This document shows, one piece after another, positions 34,193 to 44,290 of a stretch of DNA of 64,000 bases. Below the pieces are notes generated by a model. The model saw only the letters and a list, made by a program, of their open reading frames with translations, was not told the DNA's origin and did no database searches. Origin of the DNA: Rhizobium sp. Root482 (lineage in GTDB: Bacteria > Pseudomonadota > Alphaproteobacteria > Rhizobiales > Rhizobiaceae); contig NZ_LMFA01000020.1 of assembly GCF_001426565.1 (NCBI RefSeq), positions 70,879-134,878 of the forward strand, in the 5' to 3' direction. Both the position numbers and the translations under genes were made by a program. Numbering within the stretch: the stretch's first letter is position 1; every line of letters starts with the position of its first letter.

Positions 34193-35179
34193 ATGCTGAA
34201 AACCCTCTCCCGGCTCTTCATCCCCAAATCCTCCGGCGACTATGCCCGTCTCGGCGTGCTTCTGGCGCTTGCCGGCCTGATCCTCTTCGGGGCGCTGCGC
34301 TATGACAATTTCCTGTCGCAATTCAATATATTGAGCTTCCTGCGCTACAATTCCATGTTCGCGCTGATCGCGCTCGGCATGGCCTTCGTGATCATCACCG
34401 GCGGCATCGACCTTTCCGTTGGGGCGGTGGCTGCCATGTCAAGCGTGGTTGCCGCCTATCTCTCGCCTTATGGCTGGCTGCCGGGCCTTGCTGGAGGCAT
34501 GGCGGCGGGTTTGGTTGCCGGCGCCATCAATGGCGTCATCGTCACGCGGTTGCGGATTCAGCCGTTCATCGCGACGCTCGCCATGATGCTGGCGGCCTAC
34601 GGCACGGCGCTGCTTTTGGCCAACAACCAGTCAGTCTCGGTTTCCTACGACACCGGCTTCACCACGATCGGGCAGGATGATTTCCTCGGCTTCCCGATTC
34701 CTGCCTGGATTGCGGCCTTCGTCTACGTGCTGGGCTGGGTGTTTCTCGAGCGTCTTCCGACCGGCCGGCATGTGCTGGCCATCGGCGACGGCGAGGCGAC
34801 GGCCAATCTCATGGGACTGAAGGTCGAGCGCACCCTGTTTGCCGTCTATGCGCTATCGGGCCTGCTTGCCGGGCTTGCGGGCGTCATCCTTGCCTCGCAG
34901 TTTGGTGCCGGGCAGCCGACCGAGGGCGTGGGCTGGGAACTCTTCGCCATTGCCTCGGTCGTGGTCGGCGGCACGCTTCTGACCGGCGGCTCCGGCTCGG
35001 TCGGGGCGACGCTGGCCGGCGCTCTCTTGCTCGCCATGGTCTTCAACATCCTCAACTTCGAGAATGGCCTCGGCTGGATTTCCCTGTCCGCCTATTGGCA
35101 GTCGGTGATCCGCGGCGCCTTTCTCCTGATCGTCGTCGTGCTGCAGGCCCGGCTGATGAAGAAGACCGAGGCGCCGTGA
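34193..35179 (+). CDS. Sugar ABC transporter permease (YjfF type)
   Basis: A 328-aa CUT2 permease, the second channel subunit. It has VIITGGIDLSVGAVAAMSSV, AIGDGEATANLMGLKVERTL and SVVVGGTLLTGGSGSVGATL. Having two non-identical permeases is the main argument for a galactofuranose-type rather than a ribose-type system. It is the last gene of the importer operon and converges on the DUF993 gene with 9 bases between stops. Confidence 0.92.
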   Translation: MLKTLSRLFIPKSSGDYARLGVLLALAGLILFGALRYDNFLSQFNILSFLRYNSMFALIALGMAFVIITGGIDLSVGAVAAMSSVVAAYLSPYGWLPGLAGGMAAGLVAGAINGVIVTRLRIQPFIATLAMMLAAYGTALLLANNQSVSVSYDTGFTTIGQDDFLGFPIPAWIAAFVYVLGWVFLERLPTGRHVLAIGDGEATANLMGLKVERTLFAVYALSGLLAGLAGVILASQFGAGQPTEGVGWELFAIASVVVGGTLLTGGSGSVGATLAGALLLAMVFNILNFENGLGWISLSAYWQSVIRGAFLLIVVVLQARLMKKTEAP

Positions 35180-35188
35180 AACGCCGGC

Positions 35189-36352
35189 TCAGCAGCCCTG
35201 CGTGATGAGGAAGGCCTTCATCCGCTCGGTTGCAAGCTCCGGCCTGTCGAGCACATTGGCCTTGTCGGCGAGACGGAAGATATCGGCATAATGCAGGAGG
35301 CCGCGCGCCGACTGCATCCCGGCCGGCATGGTGAAGTGCTTCTGGTGGCCATTGAGCCAGGCGAGGAAGACGATGCCGGCCTTGTAATATTGTGTCGGCG
35401 CCTCGAAGATCTTTCGCGAGAGCGGCACGGTCGGCTCGATCACCGCGCGGAAGGCGGAAACATCTCCCGTCGCCAGCGATGCCAGCGCCTTAGAGGCTGA
35501 GGGGGCGACGGCGTCAAAAATGCCGAGCAGGGCATGACTGTATTTCATGCCGTCGCCTTCGATCAGGTCGGCATAATTGAAATCGTCTCCGGTGAAGCAG
35601 AGCACGCCTTCGGGGAGCCGGTTTCGCAGCGCCACTTCGCAGGCATTGTCGAGCAGCGAGATCTTGATGCCCTCGACCTTTTCCCGGTTGTCGCCGATGA
35701 TCGACAGAACGGTTTCCAGTGCTCCCTCGAAGCTTTCGGAGCCCCAATAGCCCTTCAATTGCGGGTCGAACATGTCGCCCAGCCAGTGCAGCACCACCTT
35801 GTCGCTGGTTTGCGACAGGATGCGACCATAGACCTTGCGGTAATCGTCGGGCGATGCGGCGATGCGGGCAAGCGCACGGCTTGCCATCAGGATCGCCCGG
35901 CCGCCCTGTTTCTCGACATAGCCGACCTGGTCCTCATAGGCGCGGATGACATCATCAAGCGACCGCGCCTCCGTCGGGGCGAGATGGTCGGTGCCGGCGC
36001 CGCAGGCGAGATCGGCGCCCGGAACGCTTCGCGCCTCGGCCAGCGACCGGCGGATCAGGTCCTGCGCGCCGGCCCAATCGAGGCCCATGCCGCGTTGTGC
36101 GGTGTCCATCGCCTCGGCGATCTTGAAGCCAAGGCTCCAGAGATGGTGACGAAAAGCCATTGTGGCATCCCAGTCGATCGCCGGACGGCCCCAGGGATCG
36201 ATTTCACGCAACGGGTCGGAGACGACATGAGCGGCCGCATAGGCGATCCGGTTGAAGGCCGGCGCGGAAGCGGGGCGCTCAAGGGGCGTACCCGAGAGTG
36301 CATAGACTTTTAGGCCGCCGTCGGCGTGTGGCAGGGAAAGGCTGATCGACAT
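35189..36352 (-). CDS. DUF993 family protein (dihydrodipicolinate synthase-like TIM barrel)
   Basis: A 387-aa protein that I place in the DUF993 family. The segment VEGIKISLLDNACE contains Lys230 in the G-x-K-x-S context of the Schiff-base lysine of DapA-type class-I aldolases, and the spacing suits an extended TIM barrel. It would therefore cleave or form C-C bonds through a covalent imine, but the natural substrate is unknown. Its gene diverges from a LacI regulator, and both promoters share an operator-like palindrome. Together with the Gfo/Idh, CoA-transferase and dehydrogenase genes it suggests a retro-aldol step in sugar breakdown (inference). Confidence 0.75.
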   Translation of the reverse strand: MSISLSLPHADGGLKVYALSGTPLERPASAPAFNRIAYAAAHVVSDPLREIDPWGRPAIDWDATMAFRHHLWSLGFKIAEAMDTAQRGMGLDWAGAQDLIRRSLAEARSVPGADLACGAGTDHLAPTEARSLDDVIRAYEDQVGYVEKQGGRAILMASRALARIAASPDDYRKVYGRILSQTSDKVVLHWLGDMFDPQLKGYWGSESFEGALETVLSIIGDNREKVEGIKISLLDNACEVALRNRLPEGVLCFTGDDFNYADLIEGDGMKYSHALLGIFDAVAPSASKALASLATGDVSAFRAVIEPTVPLSRKIFEAPTQYYKAGIVFLAWLNGHQKHFTMPAGMQSARGLLHYADIFRLADKANVLDRPELATERMKAFLITQGC

Positions 36353-36377
36353 GGATTCCTCCCGAAGGTTTGTATGG

Positions 36378-36406
36378 CCATTAATTTAGACCGTTCCAAA
36401 TTTCAA
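36378..36406 (-). promoter_or_regulatory. Promoter of the DUF993 gene with operator in the spacer
   Basis: On the minus strand a TTGAAA -35 (36401-36406) and a TAATGG -10 (36378-36383) are separated by 17 bases. The spacer holds TTTGGAACGGTCTAAA (36385-36400), an imperfect copy of the palindrome in front of the divergent LacI gene. Repressor binding there would block polymerase directly. Confidence 0.55.
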
Positions 36407-36613
36407 GTTTATTTTTTTCGAGCGTGGCTGGCAGTGCGTCATTTAATCCGTGATTTGCGATAATTCTGGAAGCCTTGAAGCGCTTTCTCAGCTGTCGCAT
36501 GCCATCCTGAGTCGTGAATTCGTGGCGTTATGATCAATTTTTCTTGGTTTCGCGGAATCAGTAATCCGACTGCCCGCTTTCAACATGAGTGGCCAAAAAT
36601 TTCCCAAATGGAC

Positions 36614-36642
36614 TTGACAGATTTGGAACGTTCCAATTAACT
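36614..36642 (+). promoter_or_regulatory. Promoter of the LacI gene with perfect operator palindrome in the spacer
   Basis: TTGACA (36614-36619) and TTAACT (36637-36642) are 17 bases apart. The spacer contains TTGGAACGTTCCAA (36623-36636), a perfect 14-bp palindrome with the central CG step typical of LacI-family operators. This implies autoregulation. Confidence 0.65.
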
Positions 36643-36684
36643 AAGTATGCAAGCGGGCGGTATCGACCCGCCGGGGAGGATGTC

Positions 36685-38732
<2,048 letters not shown>

Positions 38733-38742
38733 GACGAGACCG

Positions 38743-40356
38743 ATGAGCAAGCATATTACCCCAGCCGAAGCCGCCAGCCTCATTCCCGACGGTGCCATTG
38801 TGTCGGTGTCGTCGTCGAGCGGGCTCGGCTGCCCGGACCTGATGCTGAAAGCCATCGGCGAGCGTTTCGAGGCGACCGGCCATCCGCGCGACCTGACGAC
38901 GCTGCATCCGATTGCCGCCGGCGACATGAGCGGCATCAAGGGCATTGATCATATTGCGAAAAGCGGCCTGCTCAAGACGATTATTGCCGGCTCCTATCCG
39001 TCCGGCCCCTCGACATCGGAGCCGCCGTTGATCTGGCAGATGATCGGCAATGACGAGATCGCAGCCTATAATATCCCGTCCGGCGTGATGTTCGACATGC
39101 ACCGCGAAGCCGCCGCCAAGCGGCCGGGCGTGCTTACCAAGATCGGTCTCGATACCTTCGTCGATCCGTCGCGCCAGGGCTGCGCGATGAATGCGTCGGC
39201 GGCGGCCCAGCCGGTCGTGAAGAAGATCGCGTTCGAGGGCGAGGACTGGCTCTATTTCAAGGCGATCGCGCCGCAGGTGACGATCATCCGTGCCACGACG
39301 GCCGATGAGCGCGGCAATCTCACCTATGAGCATGAAGGCGCCACTCTCGGCGGCCTCGACCAGGCGCTCGCCGCCCGCAACAATGGCGGCATCGTCATCG
39401 CGCAGGTGAAGCGCATCACCAAATCCGGATCCCTGAAGCCCCATGACGTGCGGGTGCCGGGCATGCTGGTGGACTACATCGTCGTCGATCCCGACCAGAA
39501 GCAGACGACCCTGACGGAATACGATCCGGCGATCTCCGGCGAAATCTTCAGGCCGATCGAGAGTTTTCGCGTGCCTGAGTTCAATATCCAGAAGGTCATC
39601 GCGCGCCGCGTCGCGCAGGAATTGGAAGGCGGCGCCTGCGTCAATCTCGGTTTTGGCATTTCCGCCAATGTGCCGCGTATCCTGCTTGAGGAAGGCTTGC
39701 ATGGCGCAGTCACCTGGGTGATCGAGCAGGGTGCCGTCGGCGGCGTGCCGCTGCTCGATTTCGCTTTCGGTTGCGCCTCCAATGCCGATGCCTTCATGCC
39801 GTCTCCCTATCAATTCACCTATTTCCAGGGCGGCGGCTTCGATGCCTCGCTGCTCTCCTTCCTCGAAATCGGCAGGGATGGCTCGGTCAATGTCTCGAAG
39901 CTCTCCTTCCGGCCGCATGTGACGGCGGGGGCGGGCGGTTTCGTCGATATCACCGCGCGGGCAAGGAAGATCGTCTTTTCCGGCATGTTCAATGCTGGGG
40001 CGAAGCTTTCGATGGCGGACGGCAAGCTGGTGATCGACAAGGAAGGCAAGCTGAAGAAGCTGGTCAACGAGGTCGAGCACGTCACCTTCTCCGGCCGGCG
40101 CGCCGTCGAACAGGGGCAGGACATCACCTATGTCACCGAGCGCTGCGTGATGAAGCTGACGCCGGAAGGCATCATGCTCACCGAGATCGCGCCCGGCGTC
40201 GATCTGCAAACGCATATTCTCGACCAGTCGGAATTCCCGCTGATCGTTTCCGCGAACCTCAAGGTCATGGATGCGGCCTTGTTCCACGAAGGGCCGATCG
40301 GCCTGACGCTACGCCAAAAGCCAGAGCGGACGCTGGAAGGAGCATCGCATGACTGA
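38743..40356 (+). CDS. Acyl-CoA:carboxylate CoA-transferase (YdiF / acetate CoA-transferase family)
   Basis: A 537-aa protein fusing the alpha and beta halves of family-I CoA-transferases. The alpha half has GAIVSVSSSSGLGCPDLML and GDMSGIKGIDHIA; the beta half has NLGFGISANVPRI and WVIEQGAVGGVPLL, where Glu328 is the expected covalent catalytic residue. It moves CoA between short-chain acids. ATG 38743 is used; 11 upstream codons lie in the end of the oxidoreductase gene. It overlaps the enoyl-CoA hydratase gene by 8 bases. In this operon it would activate a pathway acid without ATP. Confidence 0.88.
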   Translation: MSKHITPAEAASLIPDGAIVSVSSSSGLGCPDLMLKAIGERFEATGHPRDLTTLHPIAAGDMSGIKGIDHIAKSGLLKTIIAGSYPSGPSTSEPPLIWQMIGNDEIAAYNIPSGVMFDMHREAAAKRPGVLTKIGLDTFVDPSRQGCAMNASAAAQPVVKKIAFEGEDWLYFKAIAPQVTIIRATTADERGNLTYEHEGATLGGLDQALAARNNGGIVIAQVKRITKSGSLKPHDVRVPGMLVDYIVVDPDQKQTTLTEYDPAISGEIFRPIESFRVPEFNIQKVIARRVAQELEGGACVNLGFGISANVPRILLEEGLHGAVTWVIEQGAVGGVPLLDFAFGCASNADAFMPSPYQFTYFQGGGFDASLLSFLEIGRDGSVNVSKLSFRPHVTAGAGGFVDITARARKIVFSGMFNAGAKLSMADGKLVIDKEGKLKKLVNEVEHVTFSGRRAVEQGQDITYVTERCVMKLTPEGIMLTEIAPGVDLQTHILDQSEFPLIVSANLKVMDAALFHEGPIGLTLRQKPERTLEGASHD

Positions 40357-41128
40357 CGCGCGGATCAGGATCGACATCGACGGGGCGATTGCCACTCTGA
40401 CGGTTGCCCGGCCGGAAAAGCTGAACGCCTTCGACATCGACATGCTGAAGGCACTGTCTGTCGCTTGCGATACGGTCGAGGCGGATGCCGGGGTGCGGGT
40501 CGTCATCCTGACGGGGGAGGGCAAGGCCTTTTCCGCCGGGGGCGATATCAAGGCCTGGGGGGCGATGAACCCCAACGAATTCGGCCATCACTGGGTGCGC
40601 TTCGGTCACCGCGTATTCGAGCGTCTCGCGACGCTGCGCATGCCGGTGATCGCGGCAATGAACGGCCACGCGCTCGGCGGCGGCCTGGAACTGGCGGCGG
40701 CTGCCGATATCCGCGTCGCCGAATCCCAGATCCGGATCGGCCTGCCGGAAACGAGCCTCGGCATGGTGCCGGGCTGGTCGGGCACGCAGCGCCTGGTCAG
40801 GCGTTTTGGCGCGCAGGTGGTGCGGCGGATGGTGCTCGGCGGCGAAATGTTTTCGGCCGAGGAAGCCAGGGCGCTTGGGCTTGTCGATGCAGTGGTGGAA
40901 ACCGGGACGGTGCTGTTTGCGGCGCGGGAACAGGCGGAGCGGATCGTCAGGCGCGGACCGGCGGCGCTGGAAATCTGCAAGCTGATGATCGCGTCGGCGA
41001 ATGGCGAGGACAATGGCACCGCCGTCGAGGCGCTGGGCTCGATCCTTGCCGCCAAGACCGGCGACATGAAGGAGGGCGTTGCGGCTTTTACCGGCAAGCG
41101 TCCCGCGGAATTCAAGGGAGAATGGTAA
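40349..41128 (+). CDS. Enoyl-CoA hydratase/isomerase (crotonase family)
   Basis: A 259-aa crotonase-fold protein. FSAGGDIKAWG gives the oxyanion hole, and both catalytic glutamates are present, in LGGGLELAAAADI and LPETSLGMVPGWSGTQRL, so hydratase activity is plausible rather than only isomerase or thioesterase. It follows a CoA-transferase gene with overlap and shares its stop with the start of the aldehyde dehydrogenase (TAATG). It would process the CoA ester made by the preceding enzyme. Confidence 0.88.
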   Translation: MTDARIRIDIDGAIATLTVARPEKLNAFDIDMLKALSVACDTVEADAGVRVVILTGEGKAFSAGGDIKAWGAMNPNEFGHHWVRFGHRVFERLATLRMPVIAAMNGHALGGGLELAAAADIRVAESQIRIGLPETSLGMVPGWSGTQRLVRRFGAQVVRRMVLGGEMFSAEEARALGLVDAVVETGTVLFAAREQAERIVRRGPAALEICKLMIASANGEDNGTAVEALGSILAAKTGDMKEGVAAFTGKRPAEFKGEW

Positions 41129-42639
41129 TGACGGTCCTCATGAAGCCCAAGGCGCTCACGGATGTTAAGAGGCGCGATTTCCGGATGCTGATCGATGGCA
41201 AATGGGTGGATGGTGCAGAAGGCCGGACGCTGGAGCGCGTGGCGCCCGGGCATGGCGTCACCGTCAGCCGTTATCCGGCCGCAGGCAAGGTGGATGCGGA
41301 ACGGGCGATCGCCGCTGCGCGCAAGGCTTTCGATGATGGCCCGTGGCCGCGCATGACCGCATCGGAGCGCTCGCTGGTGCTCTTGAGGGCGGCCGATATG
41401 ATTGCGGCGCGGGCGGACGAACTCGCCTATCTCGACTGCGTCGAAAGCGGCAAGCCGATCAGCCAGGCGAAGGGCGAACTGGGTGGTGCCGCCGATATCT
41501 GGCGCTATGCCGCCGCCCTTGCGCGTGACCTGCATGGCGAGAGCTACAATACGCTCGGTGACGGCACGCTCGGCGTCGTGCTGCGTGAGGCGATCGGCGT
41601 CGTGTCGATCATCACGCCCTGGAACTTTCCGTTCCTGATCGTCAGCCAGAAACTGCCGTTTGCGCTGGCCGCGGGTTGTACTGCGGTGGTCAAGCCATCG
41701 GAGCTGACCTCGGGCTCGACGCTCGTTCTCGGCGAAATCCTCGAAGCGGCCGGCGTTCCGGCCGGCGTCGTCAACATCATCACCGGCACCGGCCCGGATG
41801 TCGGCGCGGTCATGACCACGCATCCGGACGTCGACATGGTCTCGTTCACGGGCTCCACCGGCGTCGGCAAGCTGACGATGAGCAATGCGGCGCAGACCCT
41901 GAAGAAGGTATCGCTGGAGCTTGGCGGCAAGAACCCGCAGATCGTCTTTCCGGATGCCAATCTCGACGATTTCATCGATGCCGCCGTCTTCGGCGCCTAT
42001 TTCAATGCCGGCGAATGCTGCAATGCCGGCTCGCGACTGATCGTCCACAAGGAGATTGCGCAGGATGTGATCGCGCGTGTCGCGGCGATGTCGGCCAAGG
42101 TCAAGGTCGGCGATCCCCTCGATCCGGAAACGCAGGTCGGCGCGATCATCACGCCGCAGCATCTGGAAAAGATCATGGGCTACGTCTCGGCCGCAGCTGA
42201 CAAGGGCGCCACCGTGTCGCATGGCGGCGGGGCACTCGATTTCGGCGCCGGCCAGTTCATGTCGCCGACCATCCTTTCCGCCGTGACGCCGGACATGGCG
42301 GTGGCGCGCGAGGAAGTTTTCGGTCCGGTTCTTTCCGTCCTCACCTTCGAAACCACCGATGAGGCGATCCGGATTGCCAATTCCATCGACTACGGCCTTT
42401 CCGCCGGCGTCTGGAGCCGGGATTTCGATACCTGCCTGTCGGTCGGCCGCAAGGTGCGGGCGGGCACGATCTGGATGAATACTTTTATGGACGGCGCATC
42501 CGAACTGCCCTTCGGCGGCTATCGCCAGTCCGGTCTCGGCCGCGAACTCGGCCGCCATGCGGTGGAGGATTATACCGAGACCAAGACGCTCAACATGCAC
42601 ATCGGCGGCCGCACCGGCTGGTGGATGCCGCAGTCGTAA
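41128..42639 (+). CDS. Aldehyde dehydrogenase family protein
   Basis: A 503-aa NAD(P)-dependent aldehyde dehydrogenase. Key motifs are TPWNFPFLIVSQKLPFALAA, FTGSTGVGKLTM, the general-base LELGGKNPQIV and the catalytic cysteine region FNAGECCNAGSR, then EEVFGPVLSVLTFE. I start at ATG 41128, overlapping the hydratase stop, with GGGAGA upstream; ATG 41122 is two codons longer. It is the last intact gene of the LacI-controlled operon and would oxidise an aldehyde released in the pathway, possibly by the DUF993 aldolase-like protein. Confidence 0.92.
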   Translation: MTVLMKPKALTDVKRRDFRMLIDGKWVDGAEGRTLERVAPGHGVTVSRYPAAGKVDAERAIAAARKAFDDGPWPRMTASERSLVLLRAADMIAARADELAYLDCVESGKPISQAKGELGGAADIWRYAAALARDLHGESYNTLGDGTLGVVLREAIGVVSIITPWNFPFLIVSQKLPFALAAGCTAVVKPSELTSGSTLVLGEILEAAGVPAGVVNIITGTGPDVGAVMTTHPDVDMVSFTGSTGVGKLTMSNAAQTLKKVSLELGGKNPQIVFPDANLDDFIDAAVFGAYFNAGECCNAGSRLIVHKEIAQDVIARVAAMSAKVKVGDPLDPETQVGAIITPQHLEKIMGYVSAAADKGATVSHGGGALDFGAGQFMSPTILSAVTPDMAVAREEVFGPVLSVLTFETTDEAIRIANSIDYGLSAGVWSRDFDTCLSVGRKVRAGTIWMNTFMDGASELPFGGYRQSGLGRELGRHAVEDYTETKTLNMHIGGRTGWWMPQS

Positions 42640-42754
42640 GAAATTCGGCGCGACGAAACGGGAAGAGAGGAGGGCGTGATGCAGGAATTGAATTGTACTG
42701 AGCGGAATGTTGCGTCTTGCTGTTTCATTTATCCGACTGAGATCGAGGAAGTTT

Positions 42755-42892
42755 ACCCCCCTCTGTCACTTCGTGACATCTCTCCCTCAAGGGGGGAGAT
42801 TGTTCTTTTTCCCTGGGGCCACAGTGGTTGCGGCTCATCTCCCCCCTTGAGGGGGAGATGTCCCGGAGGGACAGAGGGGGGTGAAGCCGCGA
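42755..42892. repeat. 138-base inverted-repeat element between convergent genes
   Basis: The left arm (42755-42801) reads ACCCCCCTCTGTCACTTCG and onward to AAGGGGGGAGAT; the right arm (about 42837-42892) reads ATCTCCCCCCTTGAGGGGG on to GACAGAGGGGGGT, its near-exact reverse complement. Each arm has its own small palindrome. This differs from the RIME-type repeats elsewhere in the window. Located between a plus-strand dehydrogenase and a minus-strand regulator, it would form a long hairpin in either transcript and could terminate both. Confidence 0.75.
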
Positions 42893-42909
42893 ACACGGCA
42901 GCCGACGCC

Positions 42910-43980
42910 TCAAACCTCCGCAAACCCAATCTGCGGCTTCAGCAGGACCTGCAGGCCGGCCGCATCCTCGCCGGCGATCCGGGCGAGCAGGACGCGGCCC
43001 ATCTGTTCGCCGGTGTCGGTCAGGTCCTCGTAGATGGTCTCGACCTTCGGCTGGATCTGGCTGAGCAGCTTGGAGGTCCGCTTGGCGACGATGTCGTATT
43101 CGATACCGAGCGTCAGGCCGTGGTCGCTCATGCCGGTGATCGTCGCCAGCGCCGAGACTTCGCCGCCGCAGGCAAAACCGTCGGGGGCGTCCGGCTTTCC
43201 GGCGCGCCTGCTCATATAGTCGCGAATCTGCTCGACGGGACAGTCGAGGTCGATCTCGTCGGGAATTTCGTAGGCGACGCCGGCTTCGCGCACGGCGGTC
43301 ATGAAGCCGTGCAGCAGGTGCTGGGTAAACGTCATGCGCTTGGGCGGCAGGATGATCATCGGCTTGCGGCGGCCCCGGCTGATCAACCGCCTGGTCGCCT
43401 CATAGGCGAAGGCGAAATTGTCGTAATCGACATAGGGATGCGGGGTGGAGAATTCGGTTCGTCCATGAGTGACGAAGGGAAAGCCGTTTTCGAGAAGCAG
43501 GCGCACGCGCGGGTCGAAGGGTTCGGTGCGCGAAAAGATCAGCCCGTCGGCCATGCCGTTGCGGACGATATGCCGGACGGCATCGACATTGCTGTCGTTG
43601 ATGAAATTGGGCGTGACGATCAAGTGATAGGGCGTGTCCTTCAGCGCCTTTGCCAGCCCATGCATCAGCGAGATGCCGTAGCCGAGGATTTCCTCGTGCG
43701 GGTCGAGAAGAACGCTGATGACATTGGTGCGGCCGGTCTTCAGGCGCTGGGCGGCGCGGTCTGGCAGGTAGCCGATCTCGGCCGCCACCTCATGGACGCG
43801 CCTGCGGGTCTCGACCGAAATCTGCGGCGCATTGCCAAGTGCGCGCGATACCGTGGTCACGGCAAAACCGGTGAGATCGGCGATCGTCCGCAGGGTCGGC
43901 TTGCCGCTTTTCGGCCGGGCTCTCGATGGCGCGGGTTCGGGCGTGTCGGCCAATGAGATACTCCGGTGGGGCGATGACAA
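42910..43980 (-). CDS. LacI-family regulator of the CUT1 sugar importer and GMC genes
   Basis: A 356-aa regulator. HTH and hinge are LRTIADLTGFAVTTVSRALG and NAPQISVETRRRVHEVAAE with GYLPDRAAQRLKTGRT, the form seen in AglR/ThuR-like rhizobial regulators. The ~25-residue N-terminal extension before the HTH is common there. The effector domain ends in LLKPQIGFAEV. It diverges from the importer operon, and two identical 12-base AACGTTTTAAAT sites lie between them. It most likely represses the importer and oxidoreductase genes in the absence of their sugar. Confidence 0.9.
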   Translation of the reverse strand: MSSPHRSISLADTPEPAPSRARPKSGKPTLRTIADLTGFAVTTVSRALGNAPQISVETRRRVHEVAAEIGYLPDRAAQRLKTGRTNVISVLLDPHEEILGYGISLMHGLAKALKDTPYHLIVTPNFINDSNVDAVRHIVRNGMADGLIFSRTEPFDPRVRLLLENGFPFVTHGRTEFSTPHPYVDYDNFAFAYEATRRLISRGRRKPMIILPPKRMTFTQHLLHGFMTAVREAGVAYEIPDEIDLDCPVEQIRDYMSRRAGKPDAPDGFACGGEVSALATITGMSDHGLTLGIEYDIVAKRTSKLLSQIQPKVETIYEDLTDTGEQMGRVLLARIAGEDAAGLQVLLKPQIGFAEV

Positions 43981-44290
43981 GCCGCTTTTGTAACGCCAGA
44001 CAGGGGCTTCTGCAACGGCTTTTATGCAAACGTTTTAAATCGTTGAATTTATGGAATGCGCACGGAAGGCAAACCATCAAAGATGTGGTTTTAATGCGAG
44101 GATTTCAGCGGGTTAAGGTTACCGCACGGCGATAGGCGCCGACGGTGCGGGGTGCTTGACTTGACGGGACTTATAACGTTTTAAATGAAGTAGCGGCAAT
44201 GCCGCAGAGCAATTGCTGCCTGTGAAACGGGACGGCATCAATGGCGGGGAGGAGTTCCCGCATCACGACTTGCAAAATGGGAGGAATATA
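43981..44290. promoter_or_regulatory. Divergent control region with two identical LacI-type operators
   Basis: AACGTTTTAAAT occurs at 44029-44040 and again at 44175-44186, 146 bases apart in the same orientation. The first is 49 bases from the regulator start; the second directly follows the -35-like hexamers TTGACT/TTGACG (44156-44166), with TTAAAT (44181-44186) as possible -10. Spacing near 14 helical turns would allow repression by DNA looping. The importer ribosome site GGGAGGAAT stands before ATG 44291. I see no gene in this 310-base stretch. Confidence 0.6.

Larger units (their letters stand above)
36353..36684. other. Divergent regulatory region between DUF993 and LacI genes
   Basis: This 332-base AT-rich region carries one promoter with an operator-like site at each end, annotated separately. 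The middle (about 36420-36600) shows nothing else I recognise. An open frame starting at 36589 runs into the LacI gene but covers the promoter and has no ribosome site, so I discount that start. Confidence 0.7.

Noticed and set aside
40465-41127. N-terminal extension of the aldehyde dehydrogenase
   Set aside because: The frame is open upstream but overlaps the enoyl-CoA hydratase gene and encodes Arg/Gly-rich shadow sequence. The real start is ATG 41128, coupled to the hydratase stop.
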